DNA of 64,000 nucleotides from M3007 sp044347755 (lineage in GTDB: Bacteria; Bacteroidota; Bacteroidia; Chitinophagales; Saprospiraceae). Made by a program: the position numbers and the translations under genes. A model generated the notes under the pieces. That model was not told the origin of the DNA and searched no databases. It saw nothing but the letters and a program-made list of their open reading frames with translations. The stretch lies in assembly GCA_044347755.1 (NCBI GenBank), contig JBIKUE010000001.1, positions 1-64,000 on the forward strand, given 5' to 3'. Within the stretch, counting starts at the first letter, position 1; every line of letters starts with the position of its first letter. Below are positions 44,262 through 52,873 of this stretch, piece after piece.

Positions 44262-45212
44262 TCAATTCCTTCTGCCTCTGGGCTTGTTGGTAGTGGTCGT
44301 TTTCTTGGCTCCAACGGTTCCATTACGCCCTTTTTTGCCAACAGTGGTGGTTTTGGTTTCCTGCACTCTTCCGTTCCGGGTCTTGGTGGTTGTAGTGGTG
44401 CGTTTGGCAGCAACCTTTCCGCCACGCGGACCGCGGGCCTTTACTACAGTAGTTGTACGGGTATGTACTACGGTAGAATGGCGGCGGTGTGGAGCATAAA
44501 CTGCATGTGCACGATGCACGCGGTGTACGTTCACTATATGACAATGTGCGCGATAGGGGCGAATACGGACATGAAACACTCCCCATGGATATGGTCGCCA
44601 TGGGCGCCACCAGGTTGGGTAAGCACCCCAACGCCATGGAGATACCCAAACGCGATATCCGGGCGCATACATAAAACGAACTGGTCGCCACAGCCAGACA
44701 TTTACAATGACCCTTACCGGAGTGCGCTGTACTTCCGGACCTTTATTGCGGCCATTACCTGCCTTTTCAGCTTCAAACGGTTCCGCATAAACCTGCTCTC
44801 CATATAAATTTTCATCGCCAATGATCTGCAGGATGGCATGCTCATCGCCTTGTTTTTCGATTTCGATAACAGCCACATCCTGAACTTCATTTTCTCCCAT
44901 TACAGCTTGTAATACCAGCGCATGGGCATCGCCGTCTTTGCGGCCTTCTACACGAATGTAGTCAATTTTGCCATCCTCGTTTAGATCAAGGTTGTTCACA
45001 TCATTGTTTTCAGCATTGAGTCGTTTTTCAAAATCCTCGGGGGAGTCAGATTTTTTAAACAACTCGATAGCCGCTTCGAGACTGAAATGATCACCAGGCA
45101 AACCAGTGCTGTCCGGGAGCATCTCATCAACCTCTTCCTGTGCTGAAAGTGTTACATGGAACAGGGATAGAAGCAAAAGGGTTAAAAAAGGAAAAAATTT
45201 GAGTGTTTTCAT
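44262..45212 (-). CDS. Secreted protein with acidic front, Trp/His/Arg-rich middle and basic repeat tail
   Basis: A 316-residue exported protein with signal peptide ending near TLSAQ (about 24). Residues 25-150 are acidic, with an EF-hand-like loop DLNEDGKIDYIRVE that could bind calcium. Residues 165-240 are very rich in Trp, Arg, Tyr and His (WLWRPVRFMYAP, RWGAYPTWWRPW, HIVNVHRVHRAHA). The tail from 245 is basic with repeating TTT/K/R/G units (KRTTTTTKTRNGR). I recognise no family for the whole. Charge layout suggests a cell-wall, nucleic acid or metal contact, but that is inference. Confidence 0.8.
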   Translation of the reverse strand: MKTLKFFPFLTLLLLSLFHVTLSAQEEVDEMLPDSTGLPGDHFSLEAAIELFKKSDSPEDFEKRLNAENNDVNNLDLNEDGKIDYIRVEGRKDGDAHALVLQAVMGENEVQDVAVIEIEKQGDEHAILQIIGDENLYGEQVYAEPFEAEKAGNGRNKGPEVQRTPVRVIVNVWLWRPVRFMYAPGYRVWVSPWRWGAYPTWWRPWRPYPWGVFHVRIRPYRAHCHIVNVHRVHRAHAVYAPHRRHSTVVHTRTTTVVKARGPRGGKVAAKRTTTTTKTRNGRVQETKTTTVGKKGRNGTVGAKKTTTTNKPRGRRN

Positions 45213-45334
45213 ACGCTGTGGTTTTGAATTAATGTTGAATCAAATTTTATTGATAACGCTTTGACCAGGCAAATGCATGGAGGTTTAACTAAGGTAGTTC
45301 TCCATTGAGCAGTTTAATGCATCTTTGCCCTGAT

Positions 45335-46654
45335 ATGAGCCAATTACCACTATTACAATTGAACGACGACTTCCGGTATGCCCTGGATTTGCTGGAAAAA
45401 ACCGAGACCAATCTGTTCATAACAGGGAAGGCTGGTACTGGTAAAAGTACGCTTTTGCAATTGTTCAGAAATACCTCAAGGAAAAAAATAGCGGTTTTGG
45501 CGCCTACAGGAGTAGCTGCATTGAATGTGCAAGGGCAAACCATTCATTCGTTTTTCGGGTTTCCACCCCGCATTATCACGCCAACCGAAGCCTCCAGAAA
45601 GGTAACCAGAAAAGACCAACTTAGGATATATAAAAACCTTCAGGTATTGGTCATTGATGAGATTTCCATGGTCCGTGCAGATATGCTTGATGGAATGGAT
45701 AAATTTTTGCGGGTAAACCGGGAGAATTTCCAGCCATTTGGCGGGGTGCAGGTGGTGTTTTTCGGAGATCTGTTTCAGTTGCCACCTGTAGTAACAAGAG
45801 ACCCGGTAGAAGCTTCGTACTTCAGTGATTATTATGATTCGCCTTATTTTTTTTCCGCAAAAGTGTTTCAGGATGAAGATTTTATGCTGGAAACCCTGGA
45901 GCTACGAAAGGTGTACCGTCAGGAGTCCAGGCATTTTTTGCGTTTGCTGGAAGCTGTGAGGGTTAATCAATTGGATTACGATGATCTTGAGGATCTGAAT
46001 GAACGTCATGAGCCCAAGTTTGCTACAACGGAAGGTTTTATTACGCTTTGTGCAAGGAATGCTACGGCCGACCGGATTAACCAAAAAGAGCTATCATTGC
46101 TGGATTCGCCCGAGCATGAATTTATGGCAGAAGTAAAAGGTCAGTTTGACCCGGCATTGTACCCTACAGAATTCTCCCTGCGCCTGCGCAAGGGTGCACA
46201 GGTGATGTTTGTGCGCAATGATATTGAGGAACGTAAGTTTGTGAACGGAACCATTGGTAAAATTACCCAGTTGACTAAAGATACCATTGTGGTAGAAACA
46301 GAAGATCCGCAGACCGGGAAAAAGCGGAAAATCGAGGTGTATAAGTCTGAGTGGGATGTGATACGATACAAAGGAAGCGCCACCGGTGGTGTAGAAACAG
46401 AAACCATAGGATCCTTTACCCAATACCCAATAAAACTGGCCTGGGCGATCACCATCCATAAAAGTCAGGGCAAAACATTTGAAAAAGTGCTGATCGATCT
46501 GGGCGGTGGCGCCTTTGAACACGGGCAACTCTATGTTGCGCTCAGCAGATGTAAAACCCTGGAAGGTGTGGTACTGCGCCAGGCCATTCGTATGCAGGAC
46601 GTAATTACAGATGAGCGTGTAGTGACATTTTACGAAACCACATTTGACAGGTAA
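45335..46654 (+). CDS. Pif1/RecD2-like superfamily 1B helicase
   Basis: A 439-residue 5'-3' DNA helicase. Motif I is GKAGTGKST near residue 32; motif Ia PTGVAALNVQGQTIHSFF; motif II (VIDEISM) ; motif III FGDLFQLPPV; motif V/VI VTIHKSQG-type AITIHKSQGKTFE and YVALSRCKT. All ATPase motifs look intact. Pif1-type enzymes unwind G-quadruplexes and stalled forks. Start chosen at MSQLPLLQ, since a near-consensus -7 element (CATCTTTG, 45319-45326) lies just before and overlaps earlier in-frame starts. Divergent from the Trp-rich protein gene. Confidence 0.9.
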   Translation: MSQLPLLQLNDDFRYALDLLEKTETNLFITGKAGTGKSTLLQLFRNTSRKKIAVLAPTGVAALNVQGQTIHSFFGFPPRIITPTEASRKVTRKDQLRIYKNLQVLVIDEISMVRADMLDGMDKFLRVNRENFQPFGGVQVVFFGDLFQLPPVVTRDPVEASYFSDYYDSPYFFSAKVFQDEDFMLETLELRKVYRQESRHFLRLLEAVRVNQLDYDDLEDLNERHEPKFATTEGFITLCARNATADRINQKELSLLDSPEHEFMAEVKGQFDPALYPTEFSLRLRKGAQVMFVRNDIEERKFVNGTIGKITQLTKDTIVVETEDPQTGKKRKIEVYKSEWDVIRYKGSATGGVETETIGSFTQYPIKLAWAITIHKSQGKTFEKVLIDLGGGAFEHGQLYVALSRCKTLEGVVLRQAIRMQDVITDERVVTFYETTFDR

Positions 46655-46768
46655 TGGCCAAAAAAACGTTTATTGCCGTCAACCTTTTGTGATAAAACGA
46701 CTTTCTTTGAGGCAACCAAAATGAAGTTATCGGTTTCAATAGACCACTTTTTAATAATTAGTCCGAAC

Positions 46769-48418
46769 ATGAAAAACACTACCTGCTTTTTCCTTCTGCT
46801 CTTATGCCTGGGCTCCTTCCTGCATGCGCAAACCATTGCTCCTGAGCGTCGGCCGGGAGAAGTAATTGTACAGTTACAGCCTGGCAAACAAATCAATGCC
46901 GTACTATCCGAGCTAAACCGCAGTACCGGGATCGCTTTTACTGTAAAACAAACCCTGGCAGCTGATTGGCATATGTATCTGCTTGAATATCCGGAAACGC
47001 AGGATAAAGCGGCAGATGGATTGCTGCAACTCCTTCGTCAGAATAAAGGTATTGCCCTGGCTCAATACAATAATAAAGTGGCTGAGCGCAATCTGGAGCC
47101 AAATGATACGGAGTGGTGGCGACAAGGGGATATGAGTTTTATTAATGCCCCAGAAATCTGGGCAGCCACTACGGGAGGCCTCACGCCTGCCGGCGACACC
47201 ATCGTTGTGGCAGTGTTGGAAAAGGGGGCGCTCATGACGCACCCGGATTTGGCGCCAAATCGTTTTTGGAACTGGCATGATATTCCAAATAATGACGTGG
47301 ACGATGATGGTAACGGGTATATTGATGATTTTGGCGGCTGGAATCCCCAAACGTTTGCCGATGATTTGGGCACCAAAGGATATCATGGTACCGCAGTAAA
47401 TGGCATTATTGGCGCAAGAGGAAATAACCAGCAAGGTATTACGGGGGTCAACTGGTATGTCAAGTTACTCAATGTGGCTGGAATGGACTATGAGAGCGAG
47501 ATTATACAAGGCTACCAGTATGTGGGTAAAATGCGCAAACAATACAATCAAAGCAACGGAGCCAAAGGCGCCTTTGTCGTAGCTACCAATGCATCTTTTG
47601 GGTTTGATGATGAATTTGCAGAAGACCATCCGATTTGGTGCGCTTTGTACGATTCGCTGGGAAAACTGGGCGTAATCAGTGTGGCTGCCACCACCAACCG
47701 TAACGTGAATGTGGAAGTAGTTGGAGACATGCCTACTACCTGTACCAGTGAATACCTTATTTCAGTAACCAATATCAGCAAATCAGGTGTCAAAGCGCCG
47801 CAAGCAGGCTTTGGCAGCATGAGTATTGATTTGGCAGCACCTGGTACAGATACTTATTCCACGTTCAATAGTGGAGGCCAGAACAATGATATTCCTTCAT
47901 ATGGGATCATTGGCGGATGTTCAGCTGCTGCGCCCCACGTGGCTGGTGGTATTGGCTTGTTATACAGCCTGGATTGCGAGCCTTTTACCAGCGATGCCAT
48001 CAGTAACCCAGTAGCCTGTGCCAAAAGGGTTCGGGATGCCATATTGTTTAGCGCCGAACCTAACACCAGCTTAAACGGCATAACAGTAACTGGTGGGCAT
48101 CTGGACCTTGGAAATGCGCTGGCAAGTGTGCGGGAGTTGTGCAAAGGAGCACAGGTAGGTCCATTGGAGATCCTGGAGGTGCGCTCCATGCAGGATGGCA
48201 ATAAAATAAGAATTTTTTTCCAAACCCCCATTTTTCAGCCATACCAATTTAGGGTATTCAATATGCTTGGACAGTTAATGCTGGAACAGGAAGTGGTGCC
48301 TGAGCAATTTTCAGAAAATTATATTGATTTTGAAACTAATTTCTGGCCTGCGGGTGTTTATGTGATGTCATTGGGGCGTGGCGATGTGGTAAAATCCAGA
48401 AAATTTCCAAAAATTTAA
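46769..48418 (+). CDS. S8 subtilisin-like peptidase with T9SS sorting domain; catalytic Asp replaced by Glu
   Basis: A 549-residue secreted protein with signal peptide MKNTTCFFLLLLCLGSFLHA. A propeptide-like region (GEVIVQLQPGKQINAVLSEL) precedes the S8 domain. The triad Asp position reads AVLEKGALMTHPDL, giving Glu151; His206 (YHGTAVNG) and Ser385 (GCSAAAPHVAGG) are present. The neighbouring DVDDDGNGYIDD calcium-type loop is typical. Residues about 490-549 form a T9SS type A sorting domain (FRVFNMLGQLML, WPAGVYVMSL, VVKSRKFPKI), so the protein is exported across the outer membrane. Glu in place of Asp may weaken or abolish proteolysis. Follows the helicase by 114 bp. Confidence 0.9.
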   Translation: MKNTTCFFLLLLCLGSFLHAQTIAPERRPGEVIVQLQPGKQINAVLSELNRSTGIAFTVKQTLAADWHMYLLEYPETQDKAADGLLQLLRQNKGIALAQYNNKVAERNLEPNDTEWWRQGDMSFINAPEIWAATTGGLTPAGDTIVVAVLEKGALMTHPDLAPNRFWNWHDIPNNDVDDDGNGYIDDFGGWNPQTFADDLGTKGYHGTAVNGIIGARGNNQQGITGVNWYVKLLNVAGMDYESEIIQGYQYVGKMRKQYNQSNGAKGAFVVATNASFGFDDEFAEDHPIWCALYDSLGKLGVISVAATTNRNVNVEVVGDMPTTCTSEYLISVTNISKSGVKAPQAGFGSMSIDLAAPGTDTYSTFNSGGQNNDIPSYGIIGGCSAAAPHVAGGIGLLYSLDCEPFTSDAISNPVACAKRVRDAILFSAEPNTSLNGITVTGGHLDLGNALASVRELCKGAQVGPLEILEVRSMQDGNKIRIFFQTPIFQPYQFRVFNMLGQLMLEQEVVPEQFSENYIDFETNFWPAGVYVMSLGRGDVVKSRKFPKI

Positions 48419-48425
48419 TTTCCTA

Positions 48426-48458
48426 TTTGGATTTTATATCGAAGAGGTTTTACCTTTG
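48426..48458 (+). promoter_or_regulatory. Promoter of tRNA-Arg
   Basis: TTTG at 48426-48429, 21-bp spacer, TACCTTTG at 48451-48458. This is the complete Bacteroidota promoter, 22 bp before the tRNA. Confidence 0.85.
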
Positions 48459-48480
48459 CGACCCGAAATCAAAAAGGATT

Positions 48481-48556
48481 GGCTCCGTAGCTTAATGGAT
48501 AGAGCATCTGACTACGGATCAGAAGGTTAGAGGTTCGAGTCCTCTCGGAGTCACCA
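48481..48556 (+). tRNA. tRNA-Arg (anticodon ACG)
   Basis: A 76-base tRNA with encoded CCA end. Acceptor GGCTCCG pairs with CGGAGTC (one G-T pair), TCTGA/TCAGA closes the anticodon loop CTACGGA (anticodon ACG), and GGTTCGAGTCC forms the T arm. A34 would be edited to inosine by TadA, so it reads CGU, CGC and CGA. Confidence 0.95.
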
Positions 48557-48650
48557 ATTACTGTTAAGTGTTTGAGTGTGTGTATTTTAAAGATCGCGCA
48601 CTCATTTTTTGTAGGCAGTATTCACAACTAGAACACTTAAAATTTTTCTC

Positions 48651-48914
48651 ATGTCCAGAATTTGTGACCTGACGGGCAAGAAGCCGGTTTCAGGAAACTA
48701 TGTTTCCCACTCTAACCGGAAAACGCGTCGTCGCTTTTACCCAAACCTTCAAACCAAGAAGTTCTTCATTCCTGAAACGAATGAATGGGTAACGCTCAAA
48801 GTGAGCACTTCCGCCATCCGCACCATTTCCAAACTCGGAATTTACCAGTACATCAAGAAATTGGAGAAAAAAGGTGAGATCACCTACTATCCAACCAATG
48901 AGTACGGCTGCTAA
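48651..48914 (+). CDS. rpmB: 50S ribosomal protein L28
   Basis: An 87-residue protein with the L28 signature SRICDLTGKKPVSGNYVSHS and VSTSAIRTISKLGIYQY. Part of the large ribosomal subunit near the E site. First gene of an L28-L33-DUF4295 operon, 70 bp before rpmG. Only one CxxC-like cysteine pattern is partial, so it is a zinc-free form. Confidence 0.97.
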   Translation: MSRICDLTGKKPVSGNYVSHSNRKTRRRFYPNLQTKKFFIPETNEWVTLKVSTSAIRTISKLGIYQYIKKLEKKGEITYYPTNEYGC

Positions 48915-48984
48915 ATCCTTAATTTCCTTCAACATTTTCCTTTTTCCGGTCCAATCGGAATTGAAAAATAAATAGTTTTGCATC

Positions 48985-49173
48985 ATGGCAAAGAAAAGTA
49001 AAGGCAACCGCATCCAGGTAATTTTGGAATGCACGGAGCACAAAAACAGTGGTCTTCCCGGCACATCGCGCCACATCACGGAGAAAAACCGTAAAAACAC
49101 GCCGGATCGTTTGGAGTTGAAAAAATACAACTCCATCATGCGCAAGCATACTGTACACCGCGAAATCAAATAA
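48985..49173 (+). CDS. rpmG: 50S ribosomal protein L33
   Basis: A 62-residue protein (MAKKSKGNRIQVILECTEHK, then RLELKKYNSIMRKHTVHREI). It has a single Cys in the N-terminal half and none in the C-terminal half, so this is the zinc-independent form. Between rpmB and the DUF4295 gene, 28 bp before the latter. Confidence 0.97.
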   Translation: MAKKSKGNRIQVILECTEHKNSGLPGTSRHITEKNRKNTPDRLELKKYNSIMRKHTVHREIK

Positions 49174-49201
49174 TTTACTCACCGCTCAATATTGAGACAC
49201 C

Positions 49202-49381
49202 ATGGCTAAGAAAGTATCTAAAAACGCCCGTGTAGCACAACGTGCCGCCAACGCAGGCTCCGGTAAAGACCATGTTAAAGTGGTGAAAGCCGTGAAAGAC
49301 CCGGTAACTGGTAAATACACGTACAAGCAGATGATCGTACATAAAGAAAAAGTGAAAGATTTCTTCGCCGACGCGAAGTAA
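49202..49381 (+). CDS. DUF4295 small basic ribosome-associated protein
   Basis: A 59-residue Lys-rich protein: MAKKVSKNARVAQRAANAGS, then VKVVKAVKDPVTGKYTYKQM, ending KVKDFFADAK. It belongs to DUF4295, a family confined to Bacteroidota and found after rpmG. I believe it corresponds to the extra large-subunit protein (bL38) described in a Flavobacterium johnsoniae ribosome structure, but I cannot confirm the match. Last gene of the operon, before a strong terminator. Confidence 0.92.
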   Translation: MAKKVSKNARVAQRAANAGSGKDHVKVVKAVKDPVTGKYTYKQMIVHKEKVKDFFADAK

Positions 49382-49408
49382 TTCTAACCATTCTGGTATA
49401 TATCATAC

Positions 49409-49448
49409 ATCAGGGTGTACTGCAATTGTGGTACACCCTGATTGTTTT
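49409..49448 (+). terminator. Terminator of the rpmB-rpmG-DUF4295 operon
   Basis: A perfect 12-bp stem ATCAGGGTGTAC / GTACACCCTGAT with a 10-base loop, followed by TGTTTTTA. It lies 28 bp past the DUF4295 stop. Confidence 0.9.
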
Positions 49449-49524
49449 TAAAGCAATGCCGTATACTTTACATTTTTTATGGATTAGTACGAACTTCCTA
49501 TTCTGTTGGCCTGTTATTCACCCA

Positions 49525-49532
49525 TACCTTTG
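49525..49532 (+). promoter_or_regulatory. -7 promoter element of the response regulator gene
   Basis: TACCTTTG, an exact match to TAnnTTTG, 43 bp before the start codon. Confidence 0.6.
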
Positions 49533-49575
49533 TAACATAATCCATCACCTGTTAAGCACGCCCTAAACATTAGGC

Positions 49576-50268
49576 ATGACACCACTGCGATTGGTCATTT
49601 TCGAGGACAATAATGATTTCCGGGAAAGTCTTTTACATCTTTTTCGTTTTACACCGGACGTAGAAGTCGTTGCGGCTTATCCTGATTGTTCAGGTGTACG
49701 AAATGCAGTAACCCAATGGAAACCAGAAGTTGTGTTGATGGATATTGATATGCCAGGTCTGAATGGTATTGAGGCCACAGCGGTGGTTAAGGAGGCATCT
49801 CCTACTACTCAGGTGGTCATGTTGACGGTTAGCGAAGAAGAAGACCGGATTTTTCAGGCGCTGAGAAATGGCGCCACAGGATATTTACTCAAAAAATCAG
49901 GCCCGGACGAATTGGTGGAAAGTGTTCGTCTGGTACATAAGGGCGGTTCGCCAATGAGCCCGGCGATTGCCCGAAAGGTGTTGCAATTTTTCCATTTAAC
50001 CCAGGCAATACCACAAACTCCTGCTGCTGTCCAGAAAACCGTTGAAATTGATGATGAAGCCCTTGCCACCGGACTAACGCCTCGGGAACAGGAAATTCTT
50101 GAGGCGTTGGTGGACGGGTTGTCTTACAAAATGATCGCTGCCAAGCATTTTATCAGCACGGATACTGTAAAGAACCATATTCAGGGTATTTATCGTAAAC
50201 TGCACGTGAATTCTAAAGGTGAAGCGATCAGTTATGCACTGAAAAGAGGACTTGCCGGAAACCGATAA
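49576..50268 (+). CDS. NarL/FixJ-family response regulator (receiver plus LuxR-type HTH)
   Basis: A 230-residue two-component regulator. Receiver domain residues 1-120: acidic pocket IFEDNNDF, phospho-acceptor Asp in VVLMDIDMPGLNG, Thr/Ser in MLTVSEEED and Lys in LLKKSG are all present. The LuxR-type HTH at about 163-225 reads LTPREQEILEALVDGLSYK and IAAKHFISTDTVKNHIQGIY. No histidine kinase is beside it, so the partner is elsewhere. It has its own -7 element and a hairpin downstream. Confidence 0.93.
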   Translation: MTPLRLVIFEDNNDFRESLLHLFRFTPDVEVVAAYPDCSGVRNAVTQWKPEVVLMDIDMPGLNGIEATAVVKEASPTTQVVMLTVSEEEDRIFQALRNGATGYLLKKSGPDELVESVRLVHKGGSPMSPAIARKVLQFFHLTQAIPQTPAAVQKTVEIDDEALATGLTPREQEILEALVDGLSYKMIAAKHFISTDTVKNHIQGIYRKLHVNSKGEAISYALKRGLAGNR

Positions 50269-50466
50269 AAGACAAGTGTGACCGGGACAAACGGATCACA
50301 GACACTATACCTTTTTATTCCCTGCCCTAATCTGAATACGAGATGTTTGGACAAATCAGGGCAAACACTATGACTCACGGCGAGCATGCCGCACCGGAAC
50401 GGACGTTGGGTGGAGCATTTATCCTAACTCCCATTGAACCCTCCACACATTTGCCCGTTCCGTTTT

Positions 50467-50510
50467 ACCACCCCGATTGGCATAATTAGCCAGTTGGGGT
50501 GGTTTGTTTC
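50467..50510 (+). terminator. Hairpin terminator between the response regulator and HTH gene
   Basis: ACCACCCC pairs with GGGGTGGT, with an inner TGGC/GCCA stem, followed by TTGTTTC on the plus strand. The two genes converge here. Confidence 0.7.
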
Positions 50511-51489
50511 AGGCTTCTTCTATGCGTGTTTTAAGTTCCCGGAAAAGTTTGATCCTGTGCTGCTCATTCTTAGCGAGGAATGAATATTCTTCTATTCGCT
50601 GAAGCCACTGGTGCATTTTCAGGCAAAATGCCGGATTGTTGGAAGAAAGATAATTGGGGTTGTCCAGCGTGATATACACCGCAATTGGTTGCTGATGTTG
50701 ATAAATGATGATCAGGTTATTGGCAAAAGCTATTTCATTCAGGTACAAGGAAAAAGACGCAGCATTTGGACCATAATCTTTAACGCCCAAGGCCGCAAGG
50801 TTAGATAGCTCATCCAACATGTCTTTAAGTTCAGATTTTAGCAACTCCGGCATTTCCGGATGGATAAAGAACCGACCGTCAACATAATAGCGTATCTGGT
50901 TGTAAATATGGCTGGTAACGAATTTTGGCCAATACTCTTTGGTGGGTATTTTTTTGTACAAGTCCAGAATGGCTAGTCTATGCTCCTCCAGGCCGGGCCA
51001 TTGGGCGTAAAACTCGTCGGTATTAAAACTGTTGCCTAACACATCTGCCAGCCCCCAGTTGGTTCTTGCCCAAATAAACAGTTTGAAGGCCAGAAGATTC
51101 CGGCATGACATATAGTGGAAAATGGGGATTTCATTGGTGGCGTAACACAGTTGAATCCCGGGAATGGAACTTACCCGTTCCAAATCCAGCCTGATTTTTT
51201 GCAGGAAGGAAATGGGCGTATGGGCATGGTCAACACTGGTTGAGTACTCAAATTGTAGTTTGTTGGTTGTAGAGACGTTTTGTTGCAAAAATTGGTCGAG
51301 TGAAATCTGGTAATGTGCTGCGATCAGTAATATCTCCTCCCCGGTAAAGGGTACCTCGCCTCTTAATTTCTTGTAGATATTGGATTTGCTTTGCTGGAGT
51401 AAATCTGCCAGGTTTTGAGCTATTACCTGGTTGTCTGCATTAGCTCGATTAACACCTGCCAGCAGGTATTGATGAAAGTTTTTGTACAT
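50509..51489 (-). CDS. HTH-containing regulator of unknown family
   Basis: A 326-residue protein with an N-terminal Cro/CI-like helix-turn-helix (VIAQNLADLLQQSKSNIYKK and LRGEVPFTGEEILLIAAHYQ, residues 22-70). The other 250 residues are helical and not recognised (RTNWGLADVLGN, FTLYLNEIAFAN-like SFSLYLNEIAFANNL); they may bind a ligand or partner. Divergent from the secreted protein gene at 51.8 kb across a perfect palindrome, so it may control that cluster or itself. No signal peptide. Confidence 0.78.
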   Translation of the reverse strand: MYKNFHQYLLAGVNRANADNQVIAQNLADLLQQSKSNIYKKLRGEVPFTGEEILLIAAHYQISLDQFLQQNVSTTNKLQFEYSTSVDHAHTPISFLQKIRLDLERVSSIPGIQLCYATNEIPIFHYMSCRNLLAFKLFIWARTNWGLADVLGNSFNTDEFYAQWPGLEEHRLAILDLYKKIPTKEYWPKFVTSHIYNQIRYYVDGRFFIHPEMPELLKSELKDMLDELSNLAALGVKDYGPNAASFSLYLNEIAFANNLIIIYQHQQPIAVYITLDNPNYLSSNNPAFCLKMHQWLQRIEEYSFLAKNEQHRIKLFRELKTRIEEA

Positions 51490-51586
51490 GAAGCCGTGAT
51501 TAGGTTTAATGAGTCAAAATAAACGGTTCCCGAAGATATGATTTTTTTCTCATGATCTGGCAAAAGACGGATAAATAAATGATGGA

Positions 51587-51603
51587 GTGTCAGATTCTGA
51601 CAC
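51587..51603. promoter_or_regulatory. Perfect 17-bp palindrome in a divergent promoter region
   Basis: GTGTCAGA-T-TCTGACAC. It lies 97 bp before the HTH gene start and 177 bp before the secreted T9SS protein gene. A likely binding site for a dimeric regulator, with the HTH protein the first candidate. Confidence 0.6.
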
Positions 51604-51780
51604 AGCAGGTCAGTTATTGGAGACATTTTGCCGTATTATGACACATAACACCGGCATCTGTGCCATCACATGAGATTATTCAATTTGCAGGGTAAGGATT
51701 TGAAACTCACTTTTGTTGAAGCAATTGCTTTAATCCTGCAGGACAGTTCACATTGTTCAATCATTAAAAACATCATTTAC

Positions 51781-52842
51781 ATGAAATCATTTGTCATTAT
51801 TGCAGGTCTTTGTTTTCTGTACCTGCGTCTGGAGGGTCAAATCAGTTCCATTCCAGAGCCTCCTGAAGGCCAACGTTTCCTAACGAGTTATCTGGTGGAA
51901 GAGACCTCTTTACATACCGTATCTAATGATGTGCTTCCCGAATCTTTGAGTCCTTTGGATATCGAAAAGATGCGACCTCTAACCATTGAAAAACGGATTG
52001 AAAGAAGGGTATACGATAATAATCACCATGAATCCACCATAACCATACTCAATCCGGAGCAAGCCTATGCTGAATTTCCGGTTATGATTAGCAGGATTGA
52101 AATCAATCAGGCTGGAAAGCAGATATACAATACGAAAGGTGAATTATATCATTCCATGCCAGCTGATTCTGCCTACACAGCCCGATATAAGTTGATGCGG
52201 CAAACATTATCAGATAATCCAACCCAATTGATGCTGGAATTTCCTTCTATGCCCGAAGGCGCTGAAATTCAGGCGATTGAGGCTGAAGGAGGTGTTTTTC
52301 AGGCTATAGGTAATAATGCCTGGATAATTGCTAAAGGTGAGGAACAAACCTTGTTTGAGCCATTGGAAAACAAAGTCACCAACAAGCGTTTTGAATCTGG
52401 GGCGCTAAAAGAGACTTTTACCAAAAAGTATATGCTTACCAATCAAGGCATCTATGCACCCTTGGAAGAACTACAGGAACGTCAGGTAATCAGACCATCC
52501 GGCGCCTGTATGACGGATGTGGTTAGGAAGCGTTATTCCGATTATTCAGTGGCATTGCCTAGCACAGAGCGCAGCAGGCTGATGATGTCTAATACAGGTA
52601 CGGTAATATGGCCCAACCCGGCGGTAGATCAATGGACGCTTACGGCAGGGAAGGATGTTTTGCAGGAGTCTGTTATGTTAGTTTATGATTTGGCCGGAGC
52701 ACTAATTTATCAACAAAGTGGAATCCAGCCGGAGACTTCCATACAAATATCAGCTGTGGCATGGCCTGACGGGGTTTATATGGTGCATCTGACCACAAAT
52801 TCAGGACGGGAAGTAATTAAATTGGTGAAAAAATCCCGCTAA
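51781..52842 (+). CDS. Secreted protein with T9SS type A sorting domain
   Basis: A 353-residue exported protein. The start ATG opens MKSFVIIAGLCFLYLRLEGQ, a signal peptide; earlier in-frame ATGs do not give one. The middle (SPLDIEKMRPLTIEKRIERR, GAEIQAIEAEGGVFQAIGNN) is of unknown family. Residues about 280-353 are a type IX sorting domain: NPAVDQWTLTAG, VYDLAGALIYQQSG, WPDGVYMVHLTTNSGREVIK. It would be moved across the outer membrane by the type IX system. The lipase-like gene follows 31 bp later. Confidence 0.85.
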   Translation: MKSFVIIAGLCFLYLRLEGQISSIPEPPEGQRFLTSYLVEETSLHTVSNDVLPESLSPLDIEKMRPLTIEKRIERRVYDNNHHESTITILNPEQAYAEFPVMISRIEINQAGKQIYNTKGELYHSMPADSAYTARYKLMRQTLSDNPTQLMLEFPSMPEGAEIQAIEAEGGVFQAIGNNAWIIAKGEEQTLFEPLENKVTNKRFESGALKETFTKKYMLTNQGIYAPLEELQERQVIRPSGACMTDVVRKRYSDYSVALPSTERSRLMMSNTGTVIWPNPAVDQWTLTAGKDVLQESVMLVYDLAGALIYQQSGIQPETSIQISAVAWPDGVYMVHLTTNSGREVIKLVKKSR

Positions 52843-52873
52843 CATCAACCATTCAAGCATTAAAATCTGATTC

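Noticed and set aside
50343..50489. 48-codon open frame (MFGQIRANTMTHGEHAAPER...) after the response regulator
   Set aside because: It runs into the terminator hairpin, has no homologue I recognise and no clear start region. Too weak to list as a gene.
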